The notes under the pieces: generated by a model
The model's database searches: none
What the model was told of the DNA's origin: nothing
The model's input: only the letters and a program-made list of their open reading frames with translations
Program-made: the position numbers and the translations under genes
NCBI GenBank assembly: GCA_910574455.1
Contig: CAJSYZ010000010.1
Span: forward strand, 1,454,770-1,518,769
DNA: 64,000 nt
Direction of reading: 5' to 3'
Source of the DNA: Trichaptum fuscoviolaceum
Taxonomy: Eukaryota > Basidiomycota > Agaricomycetes > Hymenochaetales > Trichaptaceae
In this document: piece by piece, positions 45,616 through 56,778 of the stretch
Layout: the number at the start of each line of letters is the position of its first letter
Numbering within the stretch: position 1 is the stretch's first letter

Positions 45616-46415
45616 ATGTTCGCCTCATCCTTCGCCAAACTTTCTCTCTTCGCCCTCGCCCTCTCCATGCCCATGCAGGCATTCGGCCACGCACTTATCG
45701 AGCCTGCTTTGGGCGTCTCAGGCCAAGGAGCACGGTCTGATGTACAAAGACCCTCGAAGAAAACCCCATGCGGTAGCGTTAACATCGCTGATGCGCTCGC
45801 GGATACCACGCCTGTGAAGGCCAACGGTAATGCTTTCACCGTTTCTGTGCAGAACTTCAATGGGTACGTGCGGAGTTTAAGTTCTTCTGACTTTAATCTG
45901 ACAACTTGTATTCCCGATTAGTGGCAAAGACGGTTCAACCCAAATCGCTTCCACGCTCATCGACACGGCTGGCACAGGCAAGTCGTTCACGGGTGGTTCC
46001 GTCTCTATCACGAAGAACGGTGTCCTCGCACCTTCGTCGACCGGCACCGTACAGGTTTCGGGTACTCTCCCGTCTGGTACGAAGTGCACCGGCGGTAAGG
46101 ATGGAGCTAGCTGTCTCGTCTCGTTCACCACGGCCGGTGGTTTCGGAAACTGCGTATTGATCTCGCAGGGTGGAAACGCCGGATCCAACAAGGCCACAGG
46201 CACAGATGCGACCACCACCAGTGCTGCTGCAAACCCGAAGACAACGAAGACGTGCAGCAAGCAAGCTGTGAGTTGATGTTCTTTGATTTCATACATCGTT
46301 CTTTTCATTAAACCCTCTGTTTCAGGGAACTCGTGCTGCGCGTTCTGTGAAAGCTCGCGAGGCTGCGGGTGAGATCGATCTCAACCGCCGTGAGTCATGG
46401 GCCTGGGCTGCTTGA
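45616..46415 (+). CDS. Secreted Egh16/Gas1-like protein
   Basis: The signal peptide is MFASSFAKLSLFALALSMPM then QAFG, so the mature protein begins HALIEPALGVSGQGARSDV. Conserved family blocks follow: RPSKKTPCGSVNIADAL, FTVSVQNFNGGKDGSTQI, GTLPSGTKCTGGKDGASC and FTTAGGFGNCVLISQGG. Three exons, with introns after NFNG (45865-45921) and after CSKQA. The protein resembles Egh16/Gas1-like extracellular proteins, first described as appressorial proteins in plant-pathogenic ascomycetes and widespread in saprotrophs. Nothing here shows a role in virulence. The C-terminus is basic, with a dibasic RR before a final ESWAWAA. Role probably at the cell surface or in the medium. Confidence 0.65.
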
Positions 46416-47281
46416 TTGCAAGTACTCTTCATTGTAGCATAGACCAACTTGAATCTGCTATCTTATTGCTTTACAATTGTTATATCTCGTAACCGCTGTT
46501 GTAGCTTTGCTTGAAAGAAAACATAGATTGTTTTCCTGCGCTTCACCATGTCAGGCTTGCCAAGTTACTGTCCTTTATTGATGACAATTAGTGAGTCAAA
46601 GGGTGATCAGTCACCTTCAAAACTCTATTTTCTCAAATTACTTGATTTGAGAAATTTCCTTTTTTGTCAAATTCAAGTTCCGGAAAGAATACTTCAGGTC
46701 GGCGCCTGAGTAGAAAAATCATCTCTTAAGACTCTTATCCCCTGACCACGTCCACGTCTCCAAGTTCCAAGTTGTGAAAATACACAAGTACCACAAACAC
46801 GATCCTTCTCTCTTGATAGTCATCGACATAATCGAAGTTCGTCACCTTGTAAGATCGTTCATTCTGGGCCTTTTTGTGTGAGTGGCAGGGCCGCCCTCCT
46901 CTGGAGCCACCAGTCTTCCCCGGTGGAAACGGAGTCTTATCGTTGATACTTCCTCCAACGAGCCTGTAAGTCGTCATTCAACGTCGGACGACTGTATAGA
47001 CCGACTTCTGTTTCTTTACATAGTGTGCATCGAGGCAACAAACACGTGTTGCTGCATCAAGTAAATATATCTATGGGCGCTAAAGCTATCGGTCACAGAC
47101 ATGGGCCTGCCTGCGCAAGCAAGTCTGCTTTCAGCGCTATAGACTGGCATGCGCTGGGACGCTGGTGCTCAATCGATCCCTTTGGCGAGCTTGCCCTTTT
47201 CTCGCATTGACCACCTCTTGGATTGGTACACCTCCTCGCTGACTTGATCTTGCCCTCTTTTGTATATACTGGACTTTGGAT
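46416..47281. other. Intergenic, no gene seen
   Basis: Short frames only. The promoter of WWTM6 occupies the right part. Confidence 0.5.
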
Positions 47282-50103
47282 ATGTCTACGCTTCCAGTCT
47301 CGCAAAGATTACGAACCGTTCTTGTGAAGCTCTTCCGGTATCTGTTCCGGTCCGACCGAGCTTACCCACCGAGTTCGCACTCGCGCATACTCCGGCTTTT
47401 CGACTTTCTACGTGCTTTATTCACGGCTCGACGACCTCGAGATGAAGACTTGAAGGACATTAGTTGGAGGGCGGGGAAAAGAGGAACGGATTCGAGCCCT
47501 TGCTTACCGACATTCAACTCATCTCTGCCTCCCTCGATAGCAGCGAGCAGTACCGTCGGGTGCAGCTCATCCCCATCTTCTTCGATCGCTGCCAGTAATG
47601 CGGGCGGCTCACCACGGTCCGAAGGCCGAGCTTCAACTATGCTCTCGATAAAGGAGGAAGAGGAAGAACTAGCTGAGGAAACGAATGTCAGCGAGCTGCC
47701 GCAACCTACGAAGGGATATGACGACAATGACGATGAATTTAACCCTCAGCCTGTTAAACGCATATTCACTGGCAGTGATCCGTTGAGAGATGAGCCTCTT
47801 CCTTGCAGCCCGACGGAAGTTGAAGGAGAGGAAATCCATGTTCCTCCCGGTGGAACCACTGCTGCTCCGAACTCGCATACACTCCGAAAAGGCCAGCATA
47901 GAATACGAGGAACTGTCCCTAGTTATTTACATCGTTACGATCGTAAAATAGAGATGTGCGTCATTCAAAGCTTAAGCTCGATAGTTTTATTAATTATAGT
48001 TAGTCCCGAAAATGACGATGAATTCGAGATCAAAACGATGCTCTCAGCATCGCAGTTTTTGTGGGTACCAGGTTCCTTTGACGCTATTATTCATTTAACC
48101 TGACTCTTCAATTTCAATTTATCGGAACAGGAGAAAGCCTCGCGGAGAATGGTCACCTTGCACACACCCAGAGGGTGTCCTTTATCACTCCGCTATCATC
48201 GATGGTCTCAGGTTCTCCACGGACGTCAATATTTACGAAGAGGATACTCTCAAAGAGCTCCGTGACTTCACTAACCACATCCGCCATACATTGAGGATCT
48301 CACCACGAGCAGAAGAATTCAGGGACGGGAGGGATTTAGAAATCGTATTCGATCTTGCCTCTGACGGGACTTGGGAGTACTATATCGCTGACCACAAATC
48401 TCGGCATCTACTCTGGCTAAAGAAGTATCATATTCAGACTGATATTAAAGGAGGAGCTGAATCCCTCCCACACCTTAGTGAGTCGTGTGCTACGCTTTCC
48501 TTCAGAAGGCTCCAGCTAATCTGATTAACTTCAGAACACAAGATAAATTACGAATACTATCAACATCTATGCTACTTCCCTTACTACAACTCGCTGCCGA
48601 ACAATTTCTTCGACGAATTGCGTGGAATGATCACCTGGAGTCTAGCAGGTAAAACTTACACTTTCTGATCTGATTTCGTAGTGTGTTTACTAGTAGCTCT
48701 GCTCTACAGACACGTTGACTTCACTAGATTCTCTTGCTCCCTATACAGATGAAAAGTTGGAACGCTTCCTTGTAGTTGCGGACCGACTTGAAGGTGATTT
48801 CCTTCGCGATTCCTTGAGATCTTACTAAGTTATTGCTTATCAGATCTTGAAAAGACGGCCCCAGTGTATGCGGTCGCCTCCGGAGGTGAGTTTCGAGGTA
48901 GACCATTTCCAAGAACATACAACTTATTCTAGGAAAAGCCAGGCTGTGGTCTATGTTTGGTTTGTTTCTTACTCTTTCTATTACGACACAATATCTCAAT
49001 CTTCTTCAGAAACCGAGAGATATTATAATTATAGTGGCGCTCCCGGTGCCCGTATAACTCTCGACCAAAGCGTTCACAAGTCAACGAGGAAACCGCGTTC
49101 AAGTCTTAGCCTATTCCTATCTTTATTGCTATTCCATGTACCATCAAAACGCCTTGAGATGCTCGATAAGCTTTACGTAGACCACCAAGTAAAAGATGTC
49201 GCGTTCAAGGCGTTTGCATCCAAGTTGGTGGATAGCTGGCAGGCAGAAGTCATAAATGTGAGTTTAGATGGGTATATTATAGCTAAGTCTTGACAGTTGG
49301 ATTTGGGCTGACACTTTTCTTAGTCTGCCGTACTCCTGAATGCCAATGTAGCTTATCTAGCTATCCCTGGTATCCTTGACAAGCCAGGGGAAATCACCTT
49401 AGGGGTTGTGGCCAGCTTTATTTCTATCGTGATGTCTCTATGCAGTGTCATTCTCGGACTTCTTTTGACAAAGCGGGTTCGAGGTCTTGATGAAAAGGGA
49501 GCATCGGACGCTGTATGTTCCGCGTCTCTTGTCTGCTTATTTTTCAGTACGGGCATTCTGACCGGATTAATCAGGCAGGGTATCTACAACGCTGGTGGAA
49601 CGATAAGCAAGGCTTGTTTAAACTCGCTTTGATGTTTAGCCTTCCGTATGCTATGCTCATGTGGGGGTATGTCTTATTTCTCCAATACTCATAGTAGTAA
49701 TGTTCTCTGATTTTATCGTACGTTTGACAGAGCAATTTCATTCGTAGTTGCGATCATTTTCATGGCGATCGCACAATTTAGGTTCAACGTCCCCTTCATC
49801 ATTCTCGTGGTCGTCTTCTCCATTGCCCTAGTGACTTGCGTATGGGTCATCCTCCAAATTGATAGCTGGGCGACGTTTGTAGACGGCCTGCAATTCTGGA
49901 AGTGGCTGCCGCATGACGATATTCCGGATGAGGAGCGGCATTTTGTGGCCCAGAGGATTACCAGAGTACGGAAAAGGGCTACTGCTAGGGCTGTGACTAT
50001 TGCTCGTGAAAGTGCAATCATTGCTGTCAGAAGAACGAGTACATTTTTTGGAAGTGTCACAGCCAGGCCTGCCGGTGAACGAGCTCAGCCCATATCTGTG
50101 TAA
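47282..50103 (+). CDS. WWTM6: WW-like / four-TM membrane protein, intact
   Basis: N-terminus MSTLPVSQRLRTVLVKLFRY, a long Ser/Glu-rich linker, then YLHRYDRKIEM. The short second exon (PENDDEFEIKTMLSASQFL) ends at a GTGGGT donor. Then GEWSPCTHPEGVLYHS, FSTDVNIYEEDTLK, WEYYIADHKSRHLLWL, GGAESLPHL, YYQHLCYFPYYNSLPNNFF, TSLDSLAPYTDEKLERFL, YNYSGAPGARITLDQSV, LLLFHVPSKRLEMLDKLYVD and WQAEVIN. The membrane part has LLNANVAYLAIPGIL, ASFISIVMSLCSVILGLLLT, MFSLPYAMLMWG and a final TM pair, with a basic tail ending ERAQPISV. Same subclade as WWTM1 and WWTM7 and 625 bp upstream of WWTM7, so probably a local tandem pair. Function unknown. Confidence 0.8.
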
Positions 50104-50728
50104 CGTGTAGAGTGTTGTTGTCGACGTTCTATTCATTTCATGCTAACGCACTTGGACCTACTGTATTATTGTGTCCGTAATGTAATGTATTAATCGTTTA
50201 TATCAGTTATTTGATGTATTCTCAGCCTTGTTTTAATAAAGCCTTCTGTCAATTTCGTCCGGCGTGGGAAATTTTGTGGGTTCAACTAATGCGGGTCCCT
50301 TCAGGCGGCACTTCTTCAAGTTACTCACCGTCGTTCACGTTGGAACCATAAGGCACGACAAGATTGCTCATACGGACATGATACCCACATTACAGGGCAT
50401 GCTGTCCTTAAAGACTACTCAATGGCAGCAGCTGCTAATCAAAATCTGTTTCGGGAACCTCTTATCCACCATTGTGTAGCTTCTTCGTACTTATGGGACC
50501 GTCGTGGCTGGCTACCCCAAGCTTGCAGGCAGCCCGGCACTGCTTGTTGGCCTCAAGGGTATGGTACGGGACAGAAGCCAAGACTTCTGTTCTCTCCTAC
50601 AACAACTACACCGAGTCCCAGCACTTCTCTGACCTTTCTTGCAGACGCCTCTCCTAAATTTCTCTCGCTACCGTACTCTGTCACCCTCACTGTATCGAAG
50701 CAAGTGAGCAAGTGAGCGTCTACGAGAA
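50104..50728. other. Spacer between WWTM6 and WWTM7
   Basis: Contains the WWTM6 3' end and WWTM7 promoter. Frames in 50422-50715 do not supply the family N-terminus in the right phase. Confidence 0.45.
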
Positions 50729-53359
50729 ATGCTGCGGAACGCTGGCCCTGTCACTATGACATCGGACGGCGCCAATAGCACATCTAGTTTGCCTCCGCTC
50801 GATCGGTCGTCTACTAGGGATGGAGCTTATGAACACCTTGTCAACTCCTCAGTCTCCTCCTCCATTGAGGATAATGGGGCTGCGTCTATGGCATTTTCGA
50901 TTTCCGAGCCACTGACCATATGGGCCTCTGAGTCATTCACTGGCGGTGGTATCACGGGCGACTTGGCGCTGCAGTCGAGAGTGGGCATTGTCGAACTGGG
51001 CTACGGTGAAATCGCTGCGCCGGCTGGGGTTCGAGCTCGACCTGGGGGGCTTACTCTGAACCCCATACTTCCGTCCAGCCTCAAACGTTATGATCATCGA
51101 GTTAGGTTGTGCGTACTCACATGTGATATGCGCATACTATTGGATCTCACAATGCTTGCGTAGCACTGATCGAGGTCCTGTGTGGAAGGTTGATCCTATG
51201 CTACCAGCTGCTAACCTCAAGTCAGTGATTTATCTATACTTTCATTACGCTTCTCCAAACGACGACCTGATTTTCCCTTCAAACTAAACAGGAGACACGA
51301 GTACGAGGGGTGGAGTTCTTTTACCCATCCAGAAGGCATGCTGTATCACAAGACTGTAGAGAAGGAAATCACTTTCACCTCTGATGTCGACATCTACCAT
51401 GAAAACTGCGACAAAGAGGACATCGAATGTCATAATGAGCAAGTTCTGGGTGTAATAGATCGGCTAGAAGATGAACTTTTTCGTCTGGAGCAAAAATATA
51501 ACTACATTCCAGAAAGAAAGAGTCTCGAAATCGTTTTTGACACGGTGGATTACATTACATGGGACTACTATATTGCAGATCATTCAGCTCAGCACATAAT
51601 TTGGTTGGAGGAGTTTGAATTTGATACCCAAGTGCACGGTGGCTCTCGATCACTTCCACATCTCCGTATGTACGCGTCTCATTGTCTCAGTCTGTAACAA
51701 TGCTGAATTGTAAGCTCTAGGGATCTGGCTGACTTACGAATATTACATGCATCTTGCTTCATTCCCTCATGGCAACGAGCTCCCCATTGGTTTCTTCGCG
51801 GAGTTGAACGGCATTTTGGTGTGGACTTTAACAGGTAAGGGGAGGTGTACGGATCCTGTCAGGAATAGTGAGCTGAAAGACATGTCAAAGACTCTACGAC
51901 ATCGTTAGAATCTCTTGCGGGATATACGAAGGATGAAATCGAAAGATTTCTGACCTTAACGGATAAAATGGAATGTTAGTGCTTGTCTTTGAGATACGTA
52001 GTGGCGTAGTGCCGGTGGCTAACTAATTTTAACTATCCAGCACTGGTAAACGCAGGAAAGGCACAGGCGTATGTTGTTGCTTCTGCAGGTGCCTACTTCG
52101 ACTGAATCTAATATGAAATATGAAATATGCTGATGTGTGGTCCAGCTCGACTTCGATCGCGATTCGGTACGTGTCTTTCTCTTTCAAATACGTTTGACAC
52201 TTACAATCTATGCATACGTAGAACTTGAGAGATACTATCACTTTTATGGGCATTCGTATGCTCGCCTTTCACTAGGCGTGTCTGTACACGAAGAACAGCA
52301 GAAACCGATCTCTAGCTTTGGCTACTTTCTATCTTTTCTTCTGTTCCACGTGCCGCTGAAGCGCCTTGATATGGTCAACAAAGCTTTTGTTGATCATATG
52401 GTTCAAAGGATCGCATTCGCTGATTTTACAGAGCGTATTGTAGACAGCTGGCAAGCAGAGATTATAAACGTAGGGAAACTAATTCACGTCCTCGATAGAA
52501 TCGACTGATCTTTTTAAAAGGCTGCTGTTCTTCTCAATGCAAACATCGCGTATCTTGCGATTTCGGGAGTCATACCGACAGCAAATGCGACATCGAGTGA
52601 TTCAAACTCCAACTCAAGTGACTCTAATTCAAGCAATTCAAGTAGCCTGTCTATAGGCGAAATTGCTAGCTTCATATCGATGATTACATCGTTAGCTAGC
52701 GTCATTCTTGGTCTACTTTTGACTAAACGCATGAGAGCTTTACAAGAGAAAGATACTTCTGACATTGTACGTTGTCGTGTTTAACCTCTATAGCCATTAG
52801 TAGAACTTACGTACCATTAGGCTGGCTATCTTAGCCATTGGTGGAGCGAGAAGCACAGAATGCTAAAACTGGCACTAATGTACAGTCTTCCCTATGGATT
52901 ACTGATGTGGGGGTATGTTTCTTATACCGCTAAGAGTCCCGATCCTCTACTGACATTTGCCGTAGAGCCTTATCTTTCGTTGTTGCAATCGTCTACGTCG
53001 CCTCCTTACAGATTCGCCTTGATCCGAAATCTATCGTGCTGAGCCTGGTTTTCTGCTTTGTGCTAATCGCTTGTGTGTGGACAATTTTGCAGATTAGCAG
53101 TTGGGCCGCATTCGCACGCAATCTCACGCAGGCAGTCCAGAGTTGGCTTAAACCTTCTAATATATCAGAGGATGAAAGGCCACCAGTAGCAAGGCATATA
53201 ATACGTGCTCGCAGAATTGTGCAGAGGAAAACGACAGCACTGGTCAAGCCTGTGCTAGTCAAAGCCGCGTCTCTTCCTCTTCCTTCCTTGCCAAAGGCGG
53301 TTCGAAAGGTTACGGGACAACTGAGAAGGAAAGCAACTCAGGAGTCAAGCATATGTTAA
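50729..53359 (+). CDS. WWTM7: WW-like / four-TM membrane protein, N-terminus shortened
   Basis: The first in-frame ATG gives MLRNAGPVTMTSDGANSTSS, without the amphipathic RRLL-type helix of the paralogues. An upstream exon may be missing or unseen. The rest is intact: SLKRYDHRVR, DRGPVWKVDPMLPAANLK, EGWSSFTHPEGMLYHK, WDYYIADHSAQHIIWL, GGSRSLPHL, YYMHLASFPHGNELPIGFF, TSLESLAGYTKDEIERFL, YHFYGHSYARLSLGVSV, LLFHVPLKRLDMVNKAFVD and WQAEIIN. Between TM1 and TM2 is a Ser/Asn/Asp-rich loop (about 52590-52650) not seen in the others. Then MYSLPYGLLMWG, a final TM pair and a basic tail. Closest to WWTM6. Function unknown. Confidence 0.72.
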
Positions 53360-53870
53360 CGTGTAATAGGGCTTAGTTCATCGACATTACAGAATGCGAC
53401 TATGAACGTGATGCGCAGGGGGTGTTTGCTGTCTTTATTCTACTTATCGTCGTTTTGGCTAACTAATATGTTGCGTGCCCATGTATTGCAAGCCTATGTA
53501 ACCATAATGTACTTTTGTCTCGTGTAATCATATGCACAATTTCGAGTAACTTATCATTGAGAAGACACAATATAAAGACAATGCGAATTCGAACAAATAC
53601 TGGAATACTATTATAAGACGAGGCTGAAGTCGCTCAAAATTGAGAATCGGTAGCAAGATCGTCTGGCCTCTGAATTTGAGCACACATCCCAATTGGCTTG
53701 GTGTGGTGACGTTACGAGAAACAATCTTGAATACGTCTCGGGAAAGATGCATTATTAGACGTGATTCTCGCTGAGAGAATCAGGCTTTCGTTGTTTCTTG
53801 AATGTCAAAATATTAGGCCATGACCCGAACCGTCCGATTACACACAACAACATTCTACGACAGAGTATTG
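53360..53870. other. Convergent 3' spacer
   Basis: Between the WWTM7 stop and the minus-strand lipase pseudogene; AT-rich, no gene. Confidence 0.5.
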
Positions 53871-56427
53871 TCATGAATTGCATGAATAGAGTCTCGTCTC
53901 TCCGATATTGCAGACCACGAAGTCCTCATCTGCAATGCTGGCGTTCCTGCGCTGTTCGGTCAGAAGAACTGGGGGCTCCAAAACTCCTTCACTCGCCAAC
54001 AACCATGTCCTGTATTAGAGCACTTGTCAGTTATTTCGGTACTGATTATAGGGCAAAGAAGCCTAACCCCAATGCATACCCAATGCTTTCTTCGCACGAA
54101 TGTCCTTGAACACAGCGACACTGTCGCGCGGTGAACAGTGAACTGGGGACATGAAGTCACGCGGCTGGTACGCCACTGGCATGTATCCCCTATTAACACG
54201 TAACCATAAAAAATATGACCCGGAATAATCTACGTACCCAATAGGAATCATAGCAAAGTCGAAGCTACCTCGCCTATTTCCTTGAATGCAGGGCACGTCG
54301 GCACAACGTCCTCATCTTGCCCGTCACGGACAGTCCGGTATCCCGTGTCCCCAGCAAAGTAAATATGCCCGCCCTTCGTAGTGCTCGTGATTTCATCAGG
54401 GACAACCTCTTGTACGACCCAGCTTGTCCAGAGCGTCTGGCACCGGTCAAATAAACCGCGCCCGGTGAAGTGCTGCGCTGGTGTGCATGTTACGTCGAAA
54501 GCAACCAAGGTACCGGCCGTAGGCTTTGACTCGGATTCGGCGTTAGCTTCGTCTTGCACGTCGTTCGACTTCATGTTCACGTTAATTTCGACACGCTTCC
54601 CTTCCCACCAATCCAAGGTGTGTACCAGCTTGTCTTTTATGCCTCGAGAGTGGAAATATGGCCGATTACCAAGAGGGGCGAATATTTGTGGAGGTCGCTT
54701 GCTCTTCATAAGCTCAGAAATGGTATGGGTGTCGAGGCTACATAAACACATCACTGTTGATTGGAACTTAGGACTTTCGTCAGACGTACTGGTCATAATG
54801 ATTGTGCTAAACGAAGGTCAATCATCAAAACACTGCATAGTCCAAAAATAATAGCATCGACTTCAGGGATTTCAGAGATTTTGCACGGAGGCTCTATAAT
54901 TCATATTAAGTTAGTGAATATATGCTGAGAATGATTGATATGCGTGCAATCACCTGTAATCCGTTTTGGTCCCACAAATTGACTTGGAGAGCAGCGGTCG
55001 CTGAACACCGGGTCAAATACAGCGGGTTACCAAAAGTGATCGTCACCCCCCTGATTTATGGTTTTTCGAGTTTTGTTATCTCCACACAGCAGCAAAATTT
55101 CTATAAATATTTATGTATAACTACATCTTCATTCCATGTATAACAGCATAGAAATGAAGGAGATCTCCAACGAAAGTAAGGATGTAGCGAGGACTTTCTG
55201 TGTTCTCGGAATTACCTAATTTGGCATCATTTTTGTCTTTATATGCTGCCGGAAACTCTCATTTTGGGCCCAAGCAGCTTCAAAATTTCACGGCATATAG
55301 CTACATGTCTGTGTAACCTATTGTATGAATTTCATGTTCAGATACTGCTTGCGTGACCTTTGGACAGTGCAGAATCCCGAAAAGTACCAAATAAAGCCAA
55401 AATTTGGTTTTAATTCATGAATCTGAGGTTCATTTTGTGATAACTTCTGAACTCCAAGTTAATTGCTTTTGATAAATTTATGTTATATATTAGGACATCT
55501 AACAGAGCTTTCCATGAAATTAGAACAGTGATTGCTTTGTGGGTTCTGTCACAGAAAATTCAACATATCCGACAACTTTGTCATTTTGAGTGTTTTCCCA
55601 CGGTACTAAAGCACACATTTTCCTTGACTGCAAAGCAGGCCCTTCCTGATTTTTTATGTTTTCTGATTAACAAGGTCTGCTTATAATATTTCACAGATAC
55701 CGAAGGTACAAAAACAAGAGGAAGATATGTTCCGAGAAAATGCGTCACAACCAGGGGGTGACGATCATTTTTGGTAACCCGCTGTAGTATTCTTGCACCA
55801 CGTCCCACACTGGCATCAGGCGAGCGGACCGGTAGTTCTACGAGGAAGCACGCATGACCCAACCATGTCGCTTTGATCTTGTCCCGAGTCTCAGCCACCA
55901 GAGTGCCACTTTCAGAGAAGCCCCAGGTAGGTTTGACAACAGTTAATCGAGTCTTCAAGTCCTCGGGGATAGGTTTAGACTTCATTATGTGCGGAAGGAC
56001 GGCTGAAGTATTGTTGATATAATCTAGTAATAAAGAGAAAGAGTTGACACCTACATTAATATGATCTTTGAAACCATGCTTTCGAAAGCTCGGCCAAGGA
56101 TTTGTGAATGCACCCCCACTCTCGTCTACCCAGTGAGCTGGCTTGCCTGCCTCCTCCGCTGCCTTCTTCTGCGCTCTCTGGTCCGCGGTGGTCACGACAC
56201 GAATATACCCCAACGTAGTCATCATTCTCCCTGCAATCAGGCGGAGAGATGGTGTCATAGTTGAGTCCTTGGATAGAAGACGACGGCCGGCAGCAAATAT
56301 TCCACTCTAGTACGCGCTGACCCGCCGACACGGAATGCAATGAATCGCAGCAGCTTGACCTCAACGACAGCAGCCTCTTACGCAGTGTCGGTCCCGGAGT
56401 CCTAGATAAACGGTAGATGGCACTCAT
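53871..56427 (-). pseudogene. NAPE-PLD-type metallo-beta-lactamase phospholipase, transposon-disrupted
   Basis: Related to N-acyl-phosphatidylethanolamine phospholipase D. Blocks in order: TMTPSLRLIAGRMMTTLGYI, GKPAHWVDESGGAFTNPWPS, VKPTWGFSESGTLV, WLGHACFLVELP and GARIL. A 765-bp element (55020-55784) then interrupts, and the exon resumes FDPVFSDRCSPSQFVGPKR. The zinc motif HNHYDHLD follows (split by an intron), then IFAPLGNRPYF, FDVTCTPAQHFTGRG, GHIYFAGDTGY, CPAFKEIG, FDFAMIPIG, DFMSPVHCSPRDSV, ALGMHWG and GVLEPPVLL. Stop at 53871. Besides the insertion, one base seems lost near 54272 (after FKEIG), and no good donor precedes HNHYD. Taken together this gene is probably dead. Confidence 0.75.
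55020..55784. mobile_element. 765-bp TA-flanked TIR element (Tc1/mariner-like MITE)
   Basis: Terminal inverted repeats of 31 bp with one mismatch run 55020-55050 and inward from 55784, starting CAGCGGGTTACCAAAA. They are flanked by TA at 55018-55019 and 55785-55786. Removing the element and one TA rejoins an exon of the phospholipase gene exactly. No frame longer than about 70 codons lies inside, so the element is non-autonomous. AT-rich interior. Confidence 0.85.
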
Positions 56428-56778
56428 GGTGTTAGGCATAAGAATGTTTATAAATGCTGAATCTTTATGAGAGCCGTAGTAGATGCGTACTTGTCCAACA
56501 GGCTGTGACGAATGCCCTCGGCTTGTCGAGACGTGAAATACTACATAGTGTATGAGACCTTGCCGACTTGAGTGAAGGAGGTCTCAGGGTCCTGAATTCA
56601 AAGTTTAAAGTCCGCGCATTCAGTCGCAGTAGACAAGAACAATTCTATCTTCCTCCAAAGCTGAGGAACAAGAGACTCCTGGAGGCTGGTGGTGGTATAT
56701 ATGCATGGATGGCAAACAACTACACTATGATACATAGGATAAACGTGAAGAGCGGAAATATGTTGATCTGATTTGCTC
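56428..56778. other. Spacer between two minus-strand lipid phosphodiesterase genes
   Basis: Promoter of the phospholipase pseudogene and the 3' end of the sphingomyelinase gene; nothing else seen. Confidence 0.5.
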
